From assembly GCA_023458315.1 (NCBI GenBank), contig JAEXAH010000102.1, positions 1 to 57,658 on the forward strand: a DNA stretch of 57,658 bases, read 5' to 3'. Below are positions 24,163-32,694 of this stretch, piece after piece. Under the pieces are notes generated by a model. That model worked only from the letters and a program-made list of their open reading frames with translations. It was not told the origin of the DNA and ran no database searches. The translations under genes and the position numbers were made by a program. The stretch is from Pseudomonadota bacterium (lineage in GTDB: Bacteria; Pseudomonadota; Alphaproteobacteria; Rhodospirillales; Magnetospirillaceae). Every line of letters begins with the position of its first letter. The stretch's first letter is position 1.

Positions 24163-24855
24163 ATGACCGAGCATACCGTCAAGTCCTACGACGAAGAACT
24201 GGCGCATCTGACCAACATCATCGCCCGCATGGGCGGGATGGCGGAAGCCCAGTTCGCCGCCGCCCTGCAAGCGCTCGGCAAGCGCGACAGCGATCTGGCC
24301 GCCCGCGTGGTGGCCGGCGACGCCCGCGTCGATGAACTGGAGCAGGAAATCCAATCCTTCACCGTCCGCCTGCTGGCCCTGCGCCAGCCGGTGGCCAGCG
24401 ACCTGCGCCACATCGTCGCCGCGCTCAAGATCAGTTCGGAACTGGAACGCATCGCCGATTACGCCGCCAACGTCGCCAAGCGCACCCTGGTGCTGAACCA
24501 GTTGCCCGCCGTCAAGCCGGTCAGCGCCGTTCTGCATCTGGCCCGCATCGTCCAGGAAATCCTGAAGGACATCCTGGACGCCTATATCGAGCGCGACGTG
24601 GAAAAGGCCATCCGGGTGTGGAACCGGGACGAGGAGGTGGACGACATGTACACCGGCCTGTTCCGCGAACTGATCACCTACATGATGGAAGACCCGCGCA
24701 CCATCACCGCGTGCACCCATCTGATGTTCATGGCAAAAAATATCGAGCGCATCGGCGACCACGCCACCAACATCGCCGAGACACTGCATTTCCTGGTGGT
24801 CGGAACCCCCATCAAGGGGGCCCGGCCCAAGGGCAATACCGTGGAAGCGGAATAA
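24163..24855 (+). CDS. phoU: Phosphate signalling protein PhoU
   Basis: This 230-residue all-helical protein has two tandem PhoU domains (about residues 15-105 and 115-215). Each contains the acidic metal-binding pattern; ELERIADYAANVAKR and NIERIGDHATNIAET are visible. PhoU restrains the Pho response when phosphate is plentiful by acting between PstB and the kinase PhoR. It sits between pstB and phoB as in many proteobacteria. No phoR follows phoB here, so the kinase must be encoded elsewhere. Confidence 0.96.
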   Translation: MTEHTVKSYDEELAHLTNIIARMGGMAEAQFAAALQALGKRDSDLAARVVAGDARVDELEQEIQSFTVRLLALRQPVASDLRHIVAALKISSELERIADYAANVAKRTLVLNQLPAVKPVSAVLHLARIVQEILKDILDAYIERDVEKAIRVWNRDEEVDDMYTGLFRELITYMMEDPRTITACTHLMFMAKNIERIGDHATNIAETLHFLVVGTPIKGARPKGNTVEAE

Positions 24856-24871
24856 GAGGGACTTTGGCGAG

Positions 24872-25570
24872 ATGAAGCCGCTTATCCTGATCGTCGAGGA
24901 CGAGGCCGCCCTGGCCACCATGCTGCGCTACAACCTGGAAAAGGAAGGCTATCGCGTGTGCGAGGCCGGCGACGGCGAAGAAGCCCTGACCGTGGTGTCG
25001 GAGCGCAAGCCCGATCTGGTGGTGCTGGACTGGATGCTGCCCAGCCTGTCCGGCATCGAGGTCTGCCGCCAGTTGCGCCGCAAACCCGCCACCCGCGAAT
25101 TGCCGGTCATCATGCTGACCGCGCGCGGCGAGGAAGGCGACAAGATCCGCGGCCTCAACACCGGCGCCGACGATTACATGACCAAGCCGTTCAGCCTGCC
25201 GGAACTGATGGCCCGCATCCGCGCCATGCTGCGCCGGGTGCAGCCGGTGCCGCTGAAGGGCGTGCTGCAATTCGCCGATATCTCCATGGATCTGGCCGCC
25301 CACCGCGTCACCCGCGGCGACCGCCCGGTCCATCTTGGCCCCACCGAATTCCGCCTGCTGCAATTCTTCATGCAGCATCCGGGCAACGTGTTCTCGCGCG
25401 AGGAATTGCTGAACGCGGTGTGGGGACCGGACATCTATGTGGAACCGCGCACCGTGGACGTGCACATCCGCCGTCTGCGCAAGGCGCTGAACGGCGAGAA
25501 CGAGGACGACATCATCCGCACCGTGCGCGCCGCCGGTTACGCCCTGGACATGGGCGGCCAAGCCGCCTGA
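24872..25570 (+). CDS. phoB: Phosphate regulon response regulator PhoB
   Basis: This is a 232-residue OmpR/PhoB-family regulator. The receiver has the acidic pocket Glu9-Asp10, phosphoacceptor Asp53 (VVLDWMLP), Thr in MLTARG and Lys in MTKPFS. The C-terminal winged helix (about 130-228) has LGPTEFRLLQFFMQHPGNVF and EPRTVDVHIRRLRKAL, as in PhoB. It should activate pstS through the Pho box at 19367-19384, closing an autoregulatory loop. It is last in the operon and shares a bidirectional terminator with the convergent phospholipase-like gene. Confidence 0.95.
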   Translation: MKPLILIVEDEAALATMLRYNLEKEGYRVCEAGDGEEALTVVSERKPDLVVLDWMLPSLSGIEVCRQLRRKPATRELPVIMLTARGEEGDKIRGLNTGADDYMTKPFSLPELMARIRAMLRRVQPVPLKGVLQFADISMDLAAHRVTRGDRPVHLGPTEFRLLQFFMQHPGNVFSREELLNAVWGPDIYVEPRTVDVHIRRLRKALNGENEDDIIRTVRAAGYALDMGGQAA

Positions 25571-25576
25571 CAAAAA

Positions 25577-25606
25577 AAGCCCGGTGGGGGAAATCCCACC
25601 GGGCTT
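25577..25606. terminator. Bidirectional terminator, phoB and phospholipase-like gene
   Basis: Stem AAGCCCGGTGGG with CCCACCGGGCTT and a 6-base loop. On the minus strand it is followed by a long T-run (A7 on plus), and on the plus strand by TTCTTCTT. Confidence 0.9.
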
Positions 25607-25655
25607 CTTCTTGTGATACCGCCCCGGCCAATGACCGACCGGCATGATCCCCCGA

Positions 25656-27683
25656 TCAGCCGAGGCCGTTCACGGTCCACGCCACCTTGGTCACGCTTTC
25701 GTCGAAATAATCGACGCTCAACACGTGCGGCCGTTTCTGGTTGGAAATGGACCCCGAGCTGATCAGCGCGTTCATCTGCGGCGACAGGCACGGATTGATC
25801 TGTGCCGCCACCGTGGACAACGACATGGTCAGACTGTCGGCCCCCGGCAGCGTGCACGTCCAGCTCAGCAGAAACATGCCGCAATCCAGGTTGGAGAAAT
25901 CCTGGTATTTCTGCTCCTGATCCTGCATCACGTAGGTGTAATTGCTGGAATCGGAATAATCGTCATACAGGTTGTAGTTGATGTGCGGAACCACCGCACT
26001 CCACGCTCCGACCACTTTCCCCGAGGAATCCTTGTGGGTCGCGTCGTAGACGCTGCACCCGATCTTGCCGCCGGCCAGGGTATAGAAGGCATAGAAGGTG
26101 CCGTTGAGCGCCAAAAGATTGGGGGTCTGCGCCTGCGCGGCGTCATAGATCGTCTGGTTGGCATTCCACCCCGACGCCCCGCTGGGGCGATAGCATGCCA
26201 GCGGCCTTTTGTTGCTGTTGTTGGCGATGAAGGCGATCATTTCATTGCCGCTGCCATCAACCGCGATCGACGGCGCCACCGGGCTGTATTGCACGATCGG
26301 CGTGTTCGACACCCAGGACCTGTAATTGTTCTGCGCGGACGAGGTGAACAGGACCGATGTCCCCCCCTTCTTGATGAACGCCGCCAGCAAGGTCTTGTTG
26401 GCCGCGTTCCAGGTCAACGACGGCGGCAAATCCGACGATTCGTTCAGGTCGTAGGGCGTGTCGTAGCTGAGCATTCCGCTGGCCGCGCCGGTCAGCTTGA
26501 TGACGCGCAACTGCTTGCTGGCCCAATTGGTCGCGGTGATCATCATGTAGAAATTGCCGTCGTCATCGGCGGTCAGCGCCGGCGCCCCGTTGATGGCGGT
26601 GTTGTTGATGACCTGCGGCACCCCCCAATGCACGCCACGGTCGGTGGACACCACCACCCATACCTGGCCGTCGCCCGGCGGAATGTCGCTCACATAGGCG
26701 CTGTTGGCCTGACTGGCGCGATAGGCATCGAAATAGCAGGACAGATAGGCGACCATGATGATGTTGCCGGACGCGGCGATCGCCGGCGCAATACCCGGCT
26801 GCGTCGCCACCCGGGGCAGCGCCACCGGTTCGGTCCATTGCACCTGGGGGGTCGGACCGGCCCCCAGGGATTGGGTTGCCGAGAACATGACGTCCTGCGA
26901 TACCGGGCAATAGCACATATAGAATGGCAGCGACGGCACGGCCCGCCCGGCCCGCATCATCTCGGAGCCGATGTTGCGTATGCCGGTTTCCGACGTGCAT
27001 ACCGCCGCCACTTGGTTGTCCGCCATCACCGCCACCGATGGCGGTTGGTTGACCAGCGCATCCGCCCAACTGCACGAAAACAGCCCAGACGCGGGATCGG
27101 GGTGATCCAGGCCGTCGAACAGGCACACCACGTTGCCGCGCGATCGGATATCCGCCAAGGTCTTGGTGCCCAGCGTCATGTTGGCCGCGGCACCGGGATA
27201 GGTGACGATGACATCCGTCCCCAGCCAGCTTTTGATGGACGAAACCAGCGCGTTGAACTGGGCCGGGGTCGGTGCCATGCCCGCATCGTAATTCAACAGA
27301 TGCGAGAAACGCAGAATGACGATTTCATTGTTCTGCGGAAACGACACGCGGTTGCGCACGAAGCTGCCGACATTGCCCAGAACGACGTCCAACTGCTCGC
27401 CCACGGCGCCCATCCACAGCCCCATGACCTTGGACATATGCCCGGCATACCACACGCCGCCCCACAGGGTCGGCCGGATGTCGAAGAAACGGCACCCCGC
27501 CTGAAGCTGCGCGGAAACAGGAATGGCTTGGGTCTTGGTATTACTATCGGAAGACCAAAAAGTATTATGCGTCAACTTACACATGCCGGAATCGTGCGAT
27601 CCGGGCAGACACATTTGGTACAATTGACGCGCACTGATGTTTTGCCAAGCTTCGGTCATCCATGTCGCAGAGGAAAGATACAT
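25656..27683 (-). CDS. PI-PLC-like protein with an apparent inserted beta-propeller
   Basis: This protein is about 675 residues. The N-terminal part matches the X domain of phosphatidylinositol-specific phospholipase C-like enzymes: LPGSHDSG with His30, CRFFDIRP with Arg70, and YAGHMSK with His82 as the second catalytic His. The barrel continues to VVCLFDGLDHPD (about residue 190). About 345 residues of repeated beta-strand, BNR/WD-like sequence follow (phrases such as GNIIMVAYLS and GNEMIAFIAN). The last 110 residues (from YDDYSDSSNY through MFLLSWTCTLPG to HVLSVDYFDES) look like the missing C-terminal half of the same PLC domain. No signal peptide is evident. The ATG at 27683 has GGAG upstream. 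The upstream DNA is clearly more A/T-rich than its surroundings, which suggests horizontal acquisition. The substrate is unknown. Confidence 0.75.
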   Translation of the reverse strand: MYLSSATWMTEAWQNISARQLYQMCLPGSHDSGMCKLTHNTFWSSDSNTKTQAIPVSAQLQAGCRFFDIRPTLWGGVWYAGHMSKVMGLWMGAVGEQLDVVLGNVGSFVRNRVSFPQNNEIVILRFSHLLNYDAGMAPTPAQFNALVSSIKSWLGTDVIVTYPGAAANMTLGTKTLADIRSRGNVVCLFDGLDHPDPASGLFSCSWADALVNQPPSVAVMADNQVAAVCTSETGIRNIGSEMMRAGRAVPSLPFYMCYCPVSQDVMFSATQSLGAGPTPQVQWTEPVALPRVATQPGIAPAIAASGNIIMVAYLSCYFDAYRASQANSAYVSDIPPGDGQVWVVVSTDRGVHWGVPQVINNTAINGAPALTADDDGNFYMMITATNWASKQLRVIKLTGAASGMLSYDTPYDLNESSDLPPSLTWNAANKTLLAAFIKKGGTSVLFTSSAQNNYRSWVSNTPIVQYSPVAPSIAVDGSGNEMIAFIANNSNKRPLACYRPSGASGWNANQTIYDAAQAQTPNLLALNGTFYAFYTLAGGKIGCSVYDATHKDSSGKVVGAWSAVVPHINYNLYDDYSDSSNYTYVMQDQEQKYQDFSNLDCGMFLLSWTCTLPGADSLTMSLSTVAAQINPCLSPQMNALISSGSISNQKRPHVLSVDYFDESVTKVAWTVNGLG

Positions 27684-27710
27684 TTTCTCCACTCCCCATA
27701 AGATAGAATA

Positions 27711-27728
27711 ACCACTTGTATAAGTGGT
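27711..27728. promoter_or_regulatory. Palindrome in the promoter region of the phospholipase-like gene
   Basis: Perfect 7-base arms ACCACTT and AAGTGGT with a 4-base centre lie 28 bases upstream of the start codon, in an A/T-rich stretch that should contain the promoter. It is a plausible operator. No cognate regulator is adjacent. Confidence 0.4.
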
Positions 27729-27920
27729 AGTGATTGTGCGCTTCAATGATTTAAGGTTGAATGCATGGCGCAACTTACATCGATTTGTGATGAAATGGCG
27801 CAACATCCCTTGACCGCCCTTGAGGCAGGAAATGGCACCGTGCCCGTTTTTTAATCATGAGCGGCCAAGATGAAAGATCAGGCACCACCCATCGCCCAGG
27901 GTTGCGGCCGTTTTCGCGTC
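27729..27920. other. A/T-rich spacer between the phospholipase-like gene and glnK
   Basis: No gene is seen. ATGGCGCAAC occurs twice, 30 bases apart (27765 and 27795). A short GGCAC/GTGCC palindrome near 27833-27843 is a weak candidate for an activator (NtrC-type) site upstream of the glnK promoter. The composition differs from neighbouring genes. Confidence 0.4.
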
Positions 27921-27935
27921 TGGCACGCCGCTTGC
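27921..27935 (+). promoter_or_regulatory. Sigma54 (RpoN) promoter of glnK-amtB
   Basis: TGGCACG, CCGC, TTGC is an essentially perfect -24/-12 element with correct spacing. It lies 65 bases upstream of the glnK ATG. It predicts NtrC-dependent expression under nitrogen limitation. Confidence 0.9.
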
Positions 27936-27999
27936 CTTGGAAAGACCAGGATGACGGGCCGGATGGCGCCATCCGGTTTCAACCCAAGAGGGGGCCTGC

Positions 28000-28338
28000 A
28001 TGAAGTACATCACTGCCATCATCAAGCCGTTCAAGCTGGACGAGGTCCGCGACGCCCTGGGCGCGGCGGGAATCCAGGGCCTGACCGTGACCGAATGCAA
28101 GGGCTTCGGCCGCCAGAAGGGCCAGACGGAAATCTATCGCGGCGCCGAATACGTCGCCCATTTCGTGCCCAAGGTGAAGGTCGAGCTGGTGGTGTCCGAC
28201 GACCAGGCCGACAAGGCGGTCGAGGCGGTGATGCAGGCCGCCCGCACCGGCAAGATGGGCGACGGCAAGATTTTCGTGGGCGACGTTTCCCATGTGGTGC
28301 GCATCCGCACCGGTGAAACCGACGACGAAGCCATCTAG
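28000..28338 (+). CDS. glnK: Nitrogen regulatory PII protein
   Basis: This 112-residue PII trimer subunit senses 2-oxoglutarate and ATP/ADP and controls the neighbouring ammonium channel. The T-loop GRQKGQTEIYRGAEY carries Tyr51, the uridylylation site. The B-loop TGKMGDGKIF and C-loop VRIRTGE are intact. It is followed after 13 bases by amtB, the classic glnK-amtB pair, and is preceded by a sigma54 promoter. The symbol glnK rather than glnB rests on this linkage. Confidence 0.95.
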   Translation: MKYITAIIKPFKLDEVRDALGAAGIQGLTVTECKGFGRQKGQTEIYRGAEYVAHFVPKVKVELVVSDDQADKAVEAVMQAARTGKMGDGKIFVGDVSHVVRIRTGETDDEAI

Positions 28339-28351
28339 GAGGGGGGGCCAC

Positions 28352-29659
28352 ATGACGCAGATTCTCCGCTACAGCCTGGGGCTGACCTCCACCGCCCTGA
28401 TTCTGGGCACGGGTGCCGCGCAGGCCCAGGAAGCCGCCGCCCCGGTGCTGAATTCCGGCGACACCGCCTGGATGCTGATGTCGTCGGTGCTGGTGCTGAT
28501 GATGCTGATCCCCGGCCTGGCGCTGTTCTATGGCGGTCTGGTGCGCAAGAAGAACGTGCTGGCCGTGCTGATGCAATCCATGTTCGGTGCCGGTCTGCTG
28601 ACCGTGCTGTGGGTGGCGGTCGGCTATTCCCTGGCCTTCACCGAGGGCAACGCCTTTTTCGGCGGCTTCGACAAGGTGCTGCTGGCGGGCATCGCCCCTG
28701 ATTCCCTGTCCGGCACCATTCCCGAATTCGTGTTCGTGATGTTCCAGGGCACGTTCGCCCTGATCACCCCGATCATCATCCTGGGCGGTCCGGCCGACCG
28801 CATGAAGTTCAGCGCCGCCATGACCTTCATCGCCGCGTGGCTGATCCTGGTCTATGCGCCCGTCGCCCACATGGTGTGGGGGCCCGGCGGCTATCTGGCC
28901 GGTGACGGCGTGCTGGATTTCGCGGGCGGCACCGTGGTGCACATCAACTCGGGCGTCGCCGGTCTGGTGGCCGCCATCATGCTGGGCAAGCGGTCCGGCT
29001 TGGGGTCCGAGAACCTGGCGCCGCACAATCTGGCCTACACCATGATCGGCGGTTCGCTGCTGTGGGTCGGCTGGTTCGGCTTCAACGCCGGTTCCGCCCT
29101 GTCGGCGGGCGGTTCCGCCGCCGTGGCCATGATCAACACCCAGGTCGCCGCCGCCGCCGGCGTGGTGTCGTGGTCCCTGGCCGAATGGATGATCCGGGGC
29201 AAGCCGTCGCTGCTGGGCGCGGTGTCGGGCGCCGTCGCCGGTCTGGTGGTGATCACCCCGGCCTGCGGTTTCGTCAGCGTGTCGGGCGCCCTGATCATGG
29301 GCCTGGCCGCCGGTCCGGTGTGCTATTGGGGCGTGTCCGGCCTGAAGAAGATGTTCGGCTATGACGACGCGCTGGACGCCTTTGGCGTGCACGGCATCGG
29401 CGGCATCCTGGGCGCGGTGCTGACCGGCGTGTTCGCGGTGTCGGCCATCGGCGGCACCGGCAAGGCCGGTCTGATCGACGGCAACCCGGCCCAGGTGTGG
29501 TTGCAGATCGAGGGCGTGCTGTTCACCATCGTCTGGTCGGCGGTGGTCAGCGTGGTGCTGCTGAAGCTGATCGACCTGACCATCGGCCTGCGCGTCGGCA
29601 AGGAAACCGAGACCGAAGGCTTGGATCTCGCCCTCCATGGCGAAGCCATGCACGATTAA
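28352..29659 (+). CDS. amtB: Ammonium transporter
   Basis: This 435-residue Amt/Rh-family channel has a cleavable-type N-terminal signal (ending GAAQAQ), then 11 predicted membrane helices. Typical motifs are GLALFYGGLVRKKN near residue 57, DFAGGTVVHINSGVAGLV near 190 and LGAVLTGVFA near 350. The twin pore histidines fit the segments around VVHINSG and FGVHGIGG. It is co-transcribed with glnK, which would block it under nitrogen excess. GGAGGGGG precedes the ATG at 28352. The last bases of the gene are duplicated in tandem immediately downstream. Confidence 0.96.
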   Translation: MTQILRYSLGLTSTALILGTGAAQAQEAAAPVLNSGDTAWMLMSSVLVLMMLIPGLALFYGGLVRKKNVLAVLMQSMFGAGLLTVLWVAVGYSLAFTEGNAFFGGFDKVLLAGIAPDSLSGTIPEFVFVMFQGTFALITPIIILGGPADRMKFSAAMTFIAAWLILVYAPVAHMVWGPGGYLAGDGVLDFAGGTVVHINSGVAGLVAAIMLGKRSGLGSENLAPHNLAYTMIGGSLLWVGWFGFNAGSALSAGGSAAVAMINTQVAAAAGVVSWSLAEWMIRGKPSLLGAVSGAVAGLVVITPACGFVSVSGALIMGLAAGPVCYWGVSGLKKMFGYDDALDAFGVHGIGGILGAVLTGVFAVSAIGGTGKAGLIDGNPAQVWLQIEGVLFTIVWSAVVSVVLLKLIDLTIGLRVGKETETEGLDLALHGEAMHD

Positions 29660-29680
29660 AGGTCACGAAGCCATGCACGA
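29641..29680 (+). repeat. 25-base tandem duplication spanning the amtB stop
   Basis: CGAAGCCATGCACGA occurs at 29641-29655 and again at 29666-29680, each followed within a few bases by a stop codon (TAA, then TGA). This looks like a recent slippage or tandem duplication of the gene's 3' end. It does not change the AmtB protein because the first stop is used. Confidence 0.75.
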
Positions 29681-29710
29681 CTGAATCCCCCAGGGGGATG
29701 AGAGGGGAAG

Positions 29711-29739
29711 CGCCGGTCCCGGCAACGGGACCGGCGTTT
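29711..29739 (+). terminator. Terminator after amtB
   Basis: Perfect 10-base arms CGCCGGTCCC and GGGACCGGCG with a 6-base loop are followed by TTT. It lies just before the convergent end of the phytochrome gene. Confidence 0.75.
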
Positions 29740-29743
29740 GCCG

Positions 29744-32578
29744 TCATGGCCGGTGCAGCCAGTCGCCCAAGGCGGCAAAGGTGACGACGGCCGCGTCCAC
29801 CAGGGCTTGCCGGGCGACGGGCGAGGCGTCGCCGCACTGGCACAGCCGCGCCTGGAACCGCCGCCAATGGGCGCCGGTATCGGCGCCGTGGAAGCCGTGG
29901 AAGCTGGTGGCCACGCCCATCAGCGGCCCCAGGCAATGGGCGATGCGGCGCAACACCACCTGCCCGCCCAGCGTCGCCCCTTCGAGTACGTAGAAAGCGC
30001 CCAGCGCCGCCGCGTCGTCCTCGGGCACCGCTGGCGGCACCGCCAGCGGCAGGGCCGCCACCTGCTCGCGCGTCAGCCCCAGCGCCATCAGATCGGCGAT
30101 CAATGCCGGGGTTTTCGGCACCACCGCGCACGAGGCCGCCAGGGTGGCATGACGGCTGAACAGCACCTGCTCGACCGGACAATAGAAACCGTACAACAGC
30201 GCCAGGGCGTCGCGGTATTGCGCCGCCGTCACCCGCCCCTCGGCCAAGGCGGAAAGGTGCGGGCTGCGCGATGCCGCCTCGTGCAGATCATGGGTGGCGG
30301 CGCGCAACAGGGCCATGGTGCCGCCATCATTCCTGACCGACCCGGCATCGGGCGCGGCGGGCAGCAGCAGATGGGCGATGGTGCCGTGGCCGACCTTGCT
30401 TTCCAGCCAGATGCGCCCGCCCAGCCGTTCCACGATCCGGCGGCTGAGGGTCAGGCCCATGCCGATGCCGCCGGGCGCCTCGCCGCCCGCGTTCAGTGTC
30501 TCGAACAGGTCGAACACCCGCTCCAGATAGGGGGCTTCGATGCCGACACCGTTATCGGCCAGGGATAATTGCCACCCCCCCTCGGCCGCCTCGGCCCACA
30601 GGCGGATGTCGGGCGCGGTCCCGGGGGTACGGAACACCAGGGCGTTTTCCAGCAGGTTCTCGATGACGAAGACCAGGCCCCGCCGCTCGCCCAACACCAC
30701 CGGCAGCGTTCCCAGGACACGGATCGAGGCGCCGCTGGCGGCGATTTCCGCGGCCAGGGTGTCGCGGGCCTGGGCCAGACAATCGGCCAGCGGCGTGGCG
30801 ACCGGCGGCACCGACGACGCCCCCAGTTCGGAATAGGCGATCAGCCCGCGCAAGCGGCTGTCCATGCCCAGGGCGGTATCGCGGATCTGGTCCAGAATGT
30901 CGGCGATGGCGGCGTGGGCGTCGGGGGGCATGCGATGGCGCAGCAGGTCGCAATCTATGGCGATGCGGCGCGGCGATTCGCGCAGGTGGTGCGACGTCAC
31001 CCACAAAAACCGCTCGCGTTCGGCGCTGAGCGCCGAGATGCGCTGGCGCTGGCGGATGATCAGCTTGGAAACGGCGGTGGCGAAAACCCGGGCCGCATGG
31101 ATTTCCGCCCCCAACCAGCGCCGGGCGTGGCCGGTGCGTTTTTCCACCCAGCGGTCGAACGAGCGGCGCGGCAGATAGGTTCCGCTGGCGGCATCATGGA
31201 TTTTCTCGGGGCGGCCCCCCCAGGCGATCTCGCGCACTTCCTCGGGGCGGAACCACAGGATGGCCTGATCCCGTTCGTCGCCCAGAAAGGCCGCCAGCAA
31301 ACCGCTGGCCACCCCGGCGTGACGGGAAAACGCCGGGTACAGCGCCGAGACGCAATCCATCGCCACCACCATGTCGGTGGTGCTGACCCGCAGCCATTCG
31401 ACCAGCCCCAGCACCGCGCCATCGGGCGGCGTGGCGCCCGACAAGCGGACCACCGGCCGCCGGGCGGCGTCGCGGTGGACGATGGCGACACCGCCGCACC
31501 CGTCGAACATGTCGCCCACCGTCAGCGGCGGCCGCAACAGCGCGTCCACGAAATCATCCTCGCCCGCCAGCTTGCCCAGATGGGCGGTCAGTCCGTTCAT
31601 GCGGGCGGCGAAGGATTCCGCCTCGCCGACCATCACCAAGGCCGCCAGACGCAGGCTGAAGGCATCGACCATCAGGCCGACCGCATGGCGGACCGGCGGC
31701 GCCACCCGGTGCGGCCGCCGCGCATGCCCGACCACCAGCCCCCACAACCGCCCCCGCAGCAGGACCGAAAGCGCCATGGCGCCATCCACCCCCAGATTGC
31801 GCTGGTACAGGGTATGGGCGGGCGACACCGCGCGGAAGCACGACAGGCTGATGTCGAAGGGGCGGCCGTCGCGCGGGTCGAGCGGCGGATCGAGCGGAAC
31901 CTCCACGTAATCCCGCGCCGGAGTCCAGCGCTGACGGACCCGGCCATAGAGCGCCCGCGCCTGAGAGGGGATGTCGGAAGCGGGAAAACGCAGCCCCAGC
32001 AAGGATTGCGGCCAGCCGCCATCCTGGCTTTCGGCGACCACGTCGCCATTGCCGTCATCGTCGAAGGTGTACAGCAGAACCCGGTCGAAGCCGGTTTCGC
32101 GGCGAATCCGCTCCACCAGGCGCTGCCCCAGTTCCGTCGGATCGGCCACATCCTGAAAGGCCCGCACCTCGTCGCCGACCAACAGGGTCAGCCGTTGCAG
32201 GCTGGCGGGGTCGGGTGGCGGTTCGTCCGCCTCGAATTCGACGCCGCACACTGCGCCCCGGCGGAAACAATGCACATGGCGCCACCCGATGCCATCGGGC
32301 AACGGCGCCGGAAGGGTGACATCGCCGTCCTCGGCCAGTGCTGCCAGCACCGCGCGAAGTTCCGGCGGCAACCATTCCCGAGGACAATCGGGGCGCAGGC
32401 TTGGGCAGAAACGCCCGGCATTGGCGCTGCGCGACACCAGGGCGTCGCCGTCGGAAGACAGCAGCAGCAGCACACCGTGGCCCTGAATGGCGCCGGGGGT
32501 ATGAATGGGCTCGCGGGCACAGGCGTCTTCGGTCATCCGCACGATGACCTCAAGCTCATCACCGGGAAACTCGACCAT
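29744..32578 (-). CDS. Bacteriophytochrome histidine kinase fused to heme oxygenase
   Basis: This 944-residue protein has, in order, PAS2, GAF and PHY photosensory domains, a histidine kinase core and a C-terminal heme oxygenase. Biliverdin would attach to Cys20 (DACAREPIHTPG). The GAF shows PASDIPSQARALY and the conserved histidine in SPAHTLYQRNLGV. The H-box is WVTSHHLRESPRRI (His530), with N-box ENLLENALVF and G-boxes DNGVGI and GGIGMGLTLSRRI. Residues about 755-944 match BphO/HemO-type oxygenases: proximal His766 in ATHDLHEAAS and distal helix FYVLEGATLGGQVV. No stop separates the two, and the internal ATG at 30316 lacks a close ribosome-binding site. It should make its own chromophore from heme. 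I chose the ATG at 32578, which has a G-rich ribosome-binding site. Confidence 0.88.
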   Translation of the reverse strand: MVEFPGDELEVIVRMTEDACAREPIHTPGAIQGHGVLLLLSSDGDALVSRSANAGRFCPSLRPDCPREWLPPELRAVLAALAEDGDVTLPAPLPDGIGWRHVHCFRRGAVCGVEFEADEPPPDPASLQRLTLLVGDEVRAFQDVADPTELGQRLVERIRRETGFDRVLLYTFDDDGNGDVVAESQDGGWPQSLLGLRFPASDIPSQARALYGRVRQRWTPARDYVEVPLDPPLDPRDGRPFDISLSCFRAVSPAHTLYQRNLGVDGAMALSVLLRGRLWGLVVGHARRPHRVAPPVRHAVGLMVDAFSLRLAALVMVGEAESFAARMNGLTAHLGKLAGEDDFVDALLRPPLTVGDMFDGCGGVAIVHRDAARRPVVRLSGATPPDGAVLGLVEWLRVSTTDMVVAMDCVSALYPAFSRHAGVASGLLAAFLGDERDQAILWFRPEEVREIAWGGRPEKIHDAASGTYLPRRSFDRWVEKRTGHARRWLGAEIHAARVFATAVSKLIIRQRQRISALSAERERFLWVTSHHLRESPRRIAIDCDLLRHRMPPDAHAAIADILDQIRDTALGMDSRLRGLIAYSELGASSVPPVATPLADCLAQARDTLAAEIAASGASIRVLGTLPVVLGERRGLVFVIENLLENALVFRTPGTAPDIRLWAEAAEGGWQLSLADNGVGIEAPYLERVFDLFETLNAGGEAPGGIGMGLTLSRRIVERLGGRIWLESKVGHGTIAHLLLPAAPDAGSVRNDGGTMALLRAATHDLHEAASRSPHLSALAEGRVTAAQYRDALALLYGFYCPVEQVLFSRHATLAASCAVVPKTPALIADLMALGLTREQVAALPLAVPPAVPEDDAAALGAFYVLEGATLGGQVVLRRIAHCLGPLMGVATSFHGFHGADTGAHWRRFQARLCQCGDASPVARQALVDAAVVTFAALGDWLHRP

Positions 32579-32694
32579 CACCCACCCCTCGCCGCCCCTG
32601 GCGGCCACCCTGTCCGCAAAACTATGCCTAAAGCATATACCCGATCCGCGGCGTCTCCTACGCCCAGATGCGAAAGGGTGCCCCGCGCGGCGGG

